DNA of 64,000 bases, taken from the NCBI RefSeq assembly GCF_030815415.1, contig NZ_JAUSWW010000001.1, positions 4,526,001-4,590,000 on the forward strand. The letters run 5' to 3'. The translations under genes and the position numbers were made by a program. This DNA comes from Streptomyces canus (lineage in GTDB: Bacteria; Actinomycetota; Actinomycetes; Streptomycetales; Streptomycetaceae). Shown in pieces: positions 58,212 to 64,000 of this stretch. Under the pieces are notes generated by a model, which searched no databases, had not been told where the DNA came from, and saw only the letters and a program-made list of their open reading frames with translations. The stretch's first letter is position 1. Each line of letters opens with the position of its first letter.

Positions 58212-59163
58212 GGATGTTCTGCGCCCCGGCGCGCTTGATCCCGGTCAGCGTCTCCAGAATGGCCCGCTCCCGGTCGATCCACCCCTTCTCGGCGGCGGCC
58301 TCGACCATCGAGTACTCACCGGAGATCTGATAGGCGGCAACGGGCAGGTCCACCGCGTCGGCGACCCGCGCCAGGATGTCGAGATAGGGCCCGGCGGGCT
58401 TCACCATCACCATGTCGGCCCCTTCCTCCAGATCGAGGGCCAACTCCCGCAACGACTCCCGCGCGTTGGCGGGATCCTGCTGATAGGTCTTGCGGTCCCC
58501 CCGCAACGAGGACCCGACGGCCTCCCGGAAGGGCCCGTAGAAGGCGGACGCGTATTTCACGGTGTACGCGAGGATGGCCACGTCCTCGCGCCCGATCTGG
58601 TCAAGGGCGTCGCGCACGACCCCGATCTGCCCGTCCATCATCCCGCTGGGCCCGACGACATGCGCCCCGGCATCGGCCTGCACCTGAGCCATCTCGGCGT
58701 ACCGCTCCAGGGTGGCGTCGTTGTCGACCCGCCCCTGGTCGTCCAGCACCCCGCAGTGCCCGTGATCGGTGGTCTCGTCGAGACACAGATCGGACATCAC
58801 GAGCAGCTCGTCACCGACCTCGGCCCGCACATCCCGCAGCGCGACCTGAAGGATCCCGTCCGGATCGGTCCCCGGCGTTCCCAGAGCGTCCTTCTTGGAG
58901 TCCTTGGGCACCCCGAACAGCATGATCCCGGAGATCCCGGCCTCGACAGCCTCGGCGGCCGCCTTCTTCAGACTGTCCCGGGTGTGCTGCACCACCCCCG
59001 GCATGGCCTCGATCGGCACCGGCTCGCTCACGCCCTCCCGCACAAAGGCGGGGAGGATGAAGTCAGCGGGATGCAGCCTCGTCTCGGCGACCATCCGCCG
59101 CATGACGGGAGAGGTCCGCAGCCGCCGCGGCCGGCTGCCGGGAAAGGATCCGTACGTCGTCAT
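58165..59163 (-). CDS. hemB: Porphobilinogen synthase (5-aminolevulinate dehydratase)
   Basis: A 332-residue enzyme that condenses two 5-aminolevulinate molecules. The Schiff-base Lys residues are in YTVKYASAFYGPF and MVMVKPAGPYLDI. The metal-site region CLDETTDHGHCG has a partial set of the zinc Cys ligands, so magnesium may contribute. FILPAFVREG and IMLFGVPKDSKK are family motifs. It is last in the hem group, 187 bp after cobA/hemD. Confidence 0.96.
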   Translation of the reverse strand: MTTYGSFPGSRPRRLRTSPVMRRMVAETRLHPADFILPAFVREGVSEPVPIEAMPGVVQHTRDSLKKAAAEAVEAGISGIMLFGVPKDSKKDALGTPGTDPDGILQVALRDVRAEVGDELLVMSDLCLDETTDHGHCGVLDDQGRVDNDATLERYAEMAQVQADAGAHVVGPSGMMDGQIGVVRDALDQIGREDVAILAYTVKYASAFYGPFREAVGSSLRGDRKTYQQDPANARESLRELALDLEEGADMVMVKPAGPYLDILARVADAVDLPVAAYQISGEYSMVEAAAEKGWIDRERAILETLTGIKRAGAQNILTYWAVEAARMPTVR

Positions 59164-59290
59164 ACCCCTACGCTACGCCCGCCCCGCACCCCCCTTTGCC
59201 GACGCGACGTCGGCCCGCAGACCCGGGCGGCGCCCCCGCACGAAGGCGACGTACGGCCCGCAGACCCGCTGCGCCACGAGCACACAGCGA

Positions 59291-59320
59291 CGGCGGCCTG
59301 GCAGGAACACCAGACCGCCG
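59291..59320 (-). terminator. Hairpin after cobA/hemD
   Basis: cggcggcctgg (59291-59301) pairs with ccagaccgccg (59310-59320) with one mismatch and an 8-nt loop, 31 bp past the cobA/hemD stop. It may reduce read-through into hemB, which would then need its own promoter. Confidence 0.6.
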
Positions 59321-59350
59321 CATCCGCACCCGCGCCCCCACATCAGGGGG

Positions 59351-61060
59351 TCAGGTGGTGCTACGTCTCCGCCGGGCCCCGGGCCGGCGCTCGCTGGGGC
59401 GGGTGACCGGATCCCCGGCCTCGACCGCGGCCGCCCGCCGCTTCAGCCCGAAGTCGGCCAGCGCCTCGGTCAGCCTGTGCACGGACGGCTCGGGAGCCAT
59501 CACGTCCACCCGGAGCCCGTGCTCCTCGGCGGTCTTCGCGGTGGCGGGACCGATACACGCGATGACGGTCACGTTGTGCGGCTTCCCGGCGATACCCACC
59601 AGGTTGCGCACGGTGGAGGACGACGTGAAGAGAACGGCGTCGAAGCCACCCCCCTTGATCGCCTCACGGGTCTCGGCCGGCGGCGGCGACGCCCGCACGG
59701 TCCGGTAGGCCGTGACGTCGTCGACCTCCCACCCGAGCTCGATGAGCCCCGCGACCAGCGTCTCGGTGGCGATGTCGGCGCGCGGCAGGAACACCCGGTC
59801 GATCGGATCGAAAACGGGGTCGTACGGCGGCCAGTCCTCGAGGAGCCCGGCAGCGGACTGCTCCCCGGAGGGCACCAGGTCCGGCTTCACACCGAAGGCG
59901 ACGAGTGCCTTGGCGGTCTGCTCGCCCACCGCGGCGACCTTGATCCCGGCGAAGGCGCGCGCGTCGAGCCCGTACTCCTCGAACTTCTCCCGCACGGCCT
60001 TGACGGCGTTCACCGAGGTGAAGGCGATCCACTCGTAGCGGCCCGTGACGAGCCCCTTGACCGCCCGCTCCATCTGCTGAGGCGTCCGCGGCGGCTCGAC
60101 GGCGATCGTCGGCACCTCGTGCGGCACGGCCCCGTAGGACCGCAGCTGGTCGGAGAGCGAAGCCGCCTGCTCCTTCGTGCGCGGCACGAGCACCCGCCAC
60201 CCGAAGAGCGGCTTCGACTCGAACCACGACAGCTGCTCGCGCTGAGCAGCGGCGGACCGCTCACCGACCACGGCTATCACCGGCCGCCCGCCATCCGGCG
60301 AGGGCAGCACCTTGGTCTGCTTGAGCAGCTGGGCGATGGTCCCCAGCGTCGCCGTCCACGTCCGCTGACGAGTGGTCGTACCAGCGACCGTGACCGTCAG
60401 CGGGGTATCGGGCTTGCGCCCGGCGGCGACGAGCTCACCGGCGGCGGCGCCCACGGAATCCAGGGTCGTCGAGACGACCACGGTCCCGTCGGACGCCCCG
60501 ACCTCGGTCCAGCACCGGTCGGAAGCGGTCCGCGCATCCACGAACCGCACATCGGCGCCCTGGGCGTCCCGCAGCGGAACACCCGCGTACGCGGCCACGC
60601 CGACCGCGGCGGCGACACCGGGAACGACCTCGAAAGGCACCCCCGCGGCGGCGCACGCCAGCATCTCCTCGGCGGCGTACGCGTCGAGCCCGGGGTCCCC
60701 GGACACCGCACGTACGACCCGCCTGCCGCCCCGCGCGGCCTCCATGACAAGATGTGCGGCATCCCGCACGGCGGGGAGGGCAGCGGTTGTTGACTGACCG
60801 TCAACAACCGTTAGTTGGGGCGCGCCTGTGCCCGGATGCGGATCCGACGAGGGATCCGAATCCGTGTCCACGACGGCGACGCCTGAGCGAGCGTGGACGC
60901 GCACGACGTCGAGCACTTCATGCTCGGCGACGAGAACGTCCGCGTTCCCCAGCGCCTCGACGGCGCGCAGAGTGAGTAGTCCCGGATCCCCGGGTCCGGC
61001 ACCCAGGAAGGTGACGTGCCCGTGTTCAGGTCCGGCGGCAGGAAGGGTGGTGGGGCTCAC
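59351..61060 (-). CDS. cobA/hemD: Bifunctional uroporphyrinogen-III C-methyltransferase and synthase
   Basis: A 569-residue fusion. Residues 1-255 are a SAM-dependent CobA/SUMT-type domain (VTFLGAGPGDPGLLTLRAVE, RAVSGDPGLDAYAAEEMLAC, VPGVAAAVGVAAYAGVPL). From about residue 270 the HemD domain follows (GWRVLVPRTKEQAASLSDQL, WIAFTSVNAVKAVREKFEEY, FTSSSTVRNLVGIAG). It closes hydroxymethylbilane to uroporphyrinogen III and may methylate it to precorrin-2 for sirohaem and cobalamin. The start overlaps the hemC stop. The Arg-rich tail (SERRPGARRRRSTT) is short. Confidence 0.95.
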   Translation of the reverse strand: MSPTTLPAAGPEHGHVTFLGAGPGDPGLLTLRAVEALGNADVLVAEHEVLDVVRVHARSGVAVVDTDSDPSSDPHPGTGAPQLTVVDGQSTTAALPAVRDAAHLVMEAARGGRRVVRAVSGDPGLDAYAAEEMLACAAAGVPFEVVPGVAAAVGVAAYAGVPLRDAQGADVRFVDARTASDRCWTEVGASDGTVVVSTTLDSVGAAAGELVAAGRKPDTPLTVTVAGTTTRQRTWTATLGTIAQLLKQTKVLPSPDGGRPVIAVVGERSAAAQREQLSWFESKPLFGWRVLVPRTKEQAASLSDQLRSYGAVPHEVPTIAVEPPRTPQQMERAVKGLVTGRYEWIAFTSVNAVKAVREKFEEYGLDARAFAGIKVAAVGEQTAKALVAFGVKPDLVPSGEQSAAGLLEDWPPYDPVFDPIDRVFLPRADIATETLVAGLIELGWEVDDVTAYRTVRASPPPAETREAIKGGGFDAVLFTSSSTVRNLVGIAGKPHNVTVIACIGPATAKTAEEHGLRVDVMAPEPSVHRLTEALADFGLKRRAAAVEAGDPVTRPSERRPGARRRRSTT

Positions 61061-62016
61061 TGTGCTCGCTCCCCCATCAGACCGGCCGCGCCCTGGGCAA
61101 GCATCTCGGCAGCGAGTTCACGGCCGAGCGCCATTGCTTGGTCGTACGTCTCGGGCACGGGACCGGTGGTGGACAATTGCACCATCCGCGAGCCGTCGGT
61201 CGTGCCGACGACGCCGCGCAGGCGCATTTCCTTGACAATCTGCCCGTCGGCCAGCAGGTCGGCCAGCGCGCCCACAGGTGCGCTGCAACCGGCCTCCAGG
61301 GCGGCGAGCAGTGACCGCTCGGCAGTCACGGCGGCCCGCGTGAACGGGTCGTCGAGTTCGCCGAGCGCGGCGATCAGGTCCGCGTTGTCCGCGGTGCATT
61401 CGATCGCCAGTGCTCCCTGGCCGGGAGCGGGCAAAACCGTGTCGACTGAAAGAAAGTCAGTCACTTCGTCGATGCGCCCGATGCGATGCAGCCCGGCCGC
61501 GGCCAGCACCACCGCATCCAGCTCACCGTCGTGCACGTACCGGATCCGGGTGTCGACGTTCCCCCGGATCGCAACGGTCTCGATGTCCAGCCCATGGGCG
61601 CGTGCGTACGCGTTGAGCTGGGCCATCCGCCGGGGTGACCCGGTACCGATGCGCGCCCCGCGGGGCAGGTCGGTGAACTTCAGCGCGTCCCGGGCGACGA
61701 TGACGTCACGCGGGTCCTCGCGCAGGGGGACGGCGGCGAGCGAGAGCTCGTCGGGCTGCCCGGTGGGCAGGTCCTTCAGCGAGTGCACCGCGAAGTCGAC
61801 CTCCCCCTTGAGCAGGGCCTCCCGCAGCGCGGTCACGAACACGCCCGTGCCGCCGATCTGCGCGAGCTGCTCCCGCGACACATCGCCGTACGTGGTGATC
61901 TCGACGAGCTCCACGGGCCGTCCGGTCACCTGGCTCACGGCGTCCGCCACCTGCCCGGACTGGGCCATGGCGAGTCTGCTTCGCCTTGTCCCGAGCCTCA
62001 GTGCCTTCTCAGTCAT
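61057..62016 (-). CDS. hemC: Hydroxymethylbilane synthase (porphobilinogen deaminase)
   Basis: A 319-residue enzyme polymerising four porphobilinogens. LRLGTRRSRLAMAQSGQVAD is the family start, VHSLKDLPTG carries the catalytic Asp region and GTGSPRRMAQL follows. The dipyrromethane cofactor Cys is in LEAGCSAPVGALA. It overlaps hemA by an ATGA junction and cobA/hemD likewise, so these genes form one operon. Confidence 0.97.
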   Translation of the reverse strand: MTEKALRLGTRRSRLAMAQSGQVADAVSQVTGRPVELVEITTYGDVSREQLAQIGGTGVFVTALREALLKGEVDFAVHSLKDLPTGQPDELSLAAVPLREDPRDVIVARDALKFTDLPRGARIGTGSPRRMAQLNAYARAHGLDIETVAIRGNVDTRIRYVHDGELDAVVLAAAGLHRIGRIDEVTDFLSVDTVLPAPGQGALAIECTADNADLIAALGELDDPFTRAAVTAERSLLAALEAGCSAPVGALADLLADGQIVKEMRLRGVVGTTDGSRMVQLSTTGPVPETYDQAMALGRELAAEMLAQGAAGLMGERAQ

Positions 62017-63740
62017 GCCGACCCTCGGTTCTTGCTGTTCTTCTCGGTGCTGTCCTCGGCGCGGGACACGGCGTCAACCGTCTCCTGGTCGAGGTCGAAC
62101 AGGGTCCGCAGCGCGTCCGCGTACCCGGCACCGCCGGGCTCGGCGGCGAGTTGCTTGACCCGTACGGTCGGCGCGTGAAGCAACTTGTCCACCACACGCT
62201 TCACGGTCTGGGTGATCTCACTGCGGTGCTTGTCGTCGAGCCCCGGCAGCCGCCCCTCGAGCCGGGCGATCTCCCCGGCGACCACATCGGCGGCCATGGT
62301 GCGCAGCGCGACCACGGTGGGCGTGATGTGCGCGGCGCGGAGCGCGGCACCGAAGGCCGCGACCTCGTCGGCGACGATCCGCCGCACCTGGTCGACATCG
62401 GCTGCCATCGGAGCGTCGGCCGAAGCGTCGGCGAGCGACTCGATGTCGACGAGCCGCACGCCGGGAATCCGGTGCACGGCGGCGTCGATGTCACGGGGCA
62501 TGGCGAGATCGAGCAGAAAGAGCCCGGGCGCGGGCTGCGGAGCGACCGGCTCAGGCCTACGACGCTCGGGAATCCGTCCGACGGCGGCGGCAGCGGCGGC
62601 GAGCGCGGCGATGGCGTCGGCCTCGTCGGCCGCGCTGGGGACTCGGGCGATGCCGTTGTCGACCCAGGCGGCGTGCTGCTCGAGTTCGGTGGTGGCCATC
62701 CCGGCGACGGCGGCTTCCCCGAGCACGGAGAACCCTGCGGTGGCAGGGACGGCGTTGAGATCGAGCGGACAGTTGTCGTCGTCCGCGGAGCCCGTGGCGG
62801 CCGGTCCGGTCAGGCTGCGGGCATTCGTGCCGCCCAGGGCGGCTCCCGGCCCGAAGCGGGACGGCACCCCGTCGGCGTCGGCGGGCGAACCCGCCACCGG
62901 GCCGGCGGCGACGGCCTCAGCGACCTCCGAAGCCGTGAGCACCAGCCCGGTCGCACCCGTACAGGACACCACGACGTCGGCACGTGTCAGCTCGCCCGGC
63001 ACCGCGTTCATCGGTATCGCGCGGGCCGTCACGTCCAGGTCGTCGGCGTCGTTCAAGATCTCGGCGAGCCGCTCGGCCCGGTCCGGCGTCCGGTTGGCGA
63101 TCACGATCTCGCCGACGCCGACCCGCGCGAGCGTCGCCGCGGCGAGCGAGGACATGGACCCGGCACCGATGACGAGCGCCTTCTTGCCCGGGGCCCACGC
63201 GTCCACGGCCGTACCGGAAGCCAGCTGCTCCAGCCCGAAGGTCACCAGCGACTGCCCGGCCCGGTCGATCCCGGTCTCGGAGTGCGCCCGCTTGCCGACC
63301 CGCAGTGCCTGCTGGAACAGATCGTTCAGCAGCCGTCCGGCGGTGTGCAGGTCCTGCGCCTTGGCGAGGGAGTCCTTGATCTGTCCGAGGATCTGCCCCT
63401 CCCCGACGACCATGGAGTCAAGCCCGCAGGCCACCGAGAACAGGTGATGGACAGCCCGGTCCTCGTAGTGCACGTACAGATAGGGAGTGAGCTCGTCCAG
63501 CCCCACCCCGCTGTGCTGGGCGAGCAGCGTGGACAGCTCGGCGACACCGGCGTGGAACTTGTCGACGTCGGCGTACAGCTCGATCCGGTTGCAGGTGGCC
63601 AGCACCGCGGCCTCGGCGGCCGGCTCCGCGGCGACCGCGTCCTGCAACAGCTTGACCTGGGCGTCAGCGCTCAGCGTCGCCCGCTCCAGCACGCTGACCG
63701 GAGCGCTGCGGTGGCTCAGCCCCACGACGAGGAGACTCAT
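62013..63740 (-). CDS. hemA: Glutamyl-tRNA reductase
   Basis: A 575-residue GluTR, the first committed step of the C5 pathway. The catalytic Cys50 is in VLATCNRIELYADV; VVGEGQILGQIKDSLAKAQ and the NADPH-domain segment VIGAGSMSSLAAATLARVG follow. The protein is about 130 residues longer than E. coli HemA. The extra sequence lies near residues 275-385 (SADDDNCPLDLNAVPATAGF, an Ala-rich helix ADAIAALAAAAAAVGR), inside the NADPH-binding domain. The start overlaps the rex stop. Confidence 0.96.
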   Translation of the reverse strand: MSLLVVGLSHRSAPVSVLERATLSADAQVKLLQDAVAAEPAAEAAVLATCNRIELYADVDKFHAGVAELSTLLAQHSGVGLDELTPYLYVHYEDRAVHHLFSVACGLDSMVVGEGQILGQIKDSLAKAQDLHTAGRLLNDLFQQALRVGKRAHSETGIDRAGQSLVTFGLEQLASGTAVDAWAPGKKALVIGAGSMSSLAAATLARVGVGEIVIANRTPDRAERLAEILNDADDLDVTARAIPMNAVPGELTRADVVVSCTGATGLVLTASEVAEAVAAGPVAGSPADADGVPSRFGPGAALGGTNARSLTGPAATGSADDDNCPLDLNAVPATAGFSVLGEAAVAGMATTELEQHAAWVDNGIARVPSAADEADAIAALAAAAAAVGRIPERRRPEPVAPQPAPGLFLLDLAMPRDIDAAVHRIPGVRLVDIESLADASADAPMAADVDQVRRIVADEVAAFGAALRAAHITPTVVALRTMAADVVAGEIARLEGRLPGLDDKHRSEITQTVKRVVDKLLHAPTVRVKQLAAEPGGAGYADALRTLFDLDQETVDAVSRAEDSTEKNSKNRGSA

Positions 63741-64000
63741 GCCGGCATCACGGCGGGTACGTCCCCGTCGGGCCCTTTGTCGGCGGAGTCACCACGGACG
63801 GCGGCGACCGCACCGGCGGCGTCGGCTGCGGCGGCGGCCTCCTCACCGGCCTTGCGCTGCTCGTGGAAGGCGAGGATCTGGAGCTCGATGGAGAGGTCCA
63901 CCTTGCGCACGTCGACGCCGTCCGGGACGGTCAGCACGGTCGGCGCGAAGTTCAGGATGGAGGTGACGCCGGCGGCCACGAGCCGTTCGCAGACCGGCTG
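63737..64000 (-). CDS. rex: Redox-sensing repressor Rex, C-terminal part only
   Basis: Only the last 87 residues are present; the DNA-binding and most of the NADH-binding domain lie beyond the edge. VCERLVAAGVTSILNFAPTV and LTVPDGVDVRKVDLSIELQI are the C-terminal Rossmann strands of Rex, and the helix ending LAFHEQRK is the domain-swap segment. A 40-residue Ala/Asp-rich tail follows. Rex senses the NADH/NAD ratio, and its coupling to hemACD ties haem synthesis to respiration. Confidence 0.93.
   Translation of the reverse strand, partial: QPVCERLVAAGVTSILNFAPTVLTVPDGVDVRKVDLSIELQILAFHEQRKAGEEAAAAADAAGAVAAVRGDSADKGPDGDVPAVMPA

Noticed and set aside
1..64000. tRNA and rRNA genes
   Set aside because: I saw no T-loop or other tRNA consensus in the intergenic regions. 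A tRNAscan-type search would be the proper test.

Overview
The window looks like chromosomal DNA of a Streptomyces. Base composition is very high in G+C, third codon positions are almost all G or C, GTG starts and ATGA/GTGA overlaps are common, and several families are typical of the genus (DUF3558 lipoproteins, DUF5753/DUF397 pairs, SCO4225-type membrane proteins, CU044_5270, DUF2637, PucR, class I LysRS). No rRNA or tRNA gene was recognised.

Layout. 0-5.8 kb: a truncated exported protein, an ArsR regulator divergent from a quinone oxidoreductase with a rich operator region, leaderless argG, a DUF6232-type membrane protein and a small partner that share an 18-residue motif across their junction, and a transglutaminase-like enzyme. 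5.8-10.2 kb: a PucR regulator, a TnpB-only IS605-type element, then a cytosine deaminase and 2-oxoglutarate oxygenase operon. 10.2-12.2 kb: SRPBCC protein, CU044_5270 protein and ECF sigma factor. 12.2-20 kb: cytochrome c biogenesis genes (resA-ccdA-resB-ccsB), a Tat lipoprotein deacetylase, a phosphatase and hemL, all on the minus strand. 20-28 kb: small unknown genes, two tandem membrane paralogs, a lipoprotein, an M20 peptidase and an MprAB-like two-component system. At 28.15 kb there is a perfect 8-bp tandem array.

28.4-37.4 kb: FMN reductase and flavin monooxygenase pair divergent from a leaderless MFS exporter, another quinone oxidoreductase divergent from an HxlR regulator, MarR, YnfA, an SDR, a 59-residue membrane protein and a phosphatase-acetyltransferase fusion. 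37.5-39.6 kb: a free-standing LAGLIDADG endonuclease convergent with rtcB. 39.7-46.8 kb: two DUF3558 lipoproteins, a DUF2637 protein, lysS and argS. 47.2-50.8 kb: two exported cell-wall proteins with different catalytic heads on a shared C-terminal half. 50.8-54 kb: a WhiJ-like module (ATPase, XRE/DUF5753, DUF397) and a sigma-factor pair. 54-58.2 kb: DUF4253, arylamine N-acetyltransferase, aminotransferase, methyltransferase and a small lipoprotein. 58.2-64 kb: the tetrapyrrole operon rex-hemA-hemC-cobA/hemD-hemB.

The unifying theme is haem and respiration. The redox sensor Rex sits with hemA, hemC, cobA/hemD and hemB; hemL and the haem-attachment machinery (ResA, CcdA, ResB, CcsB) lie about 40 kb away. 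The accessory stretches between them hold the most unexplained structure: the shared FGDNVNM motif, a dispersed hairpin-plus-tail repeat present three times, the 8-bp array, the TnpB insertion and several leaderless promoters with overlapping operators.
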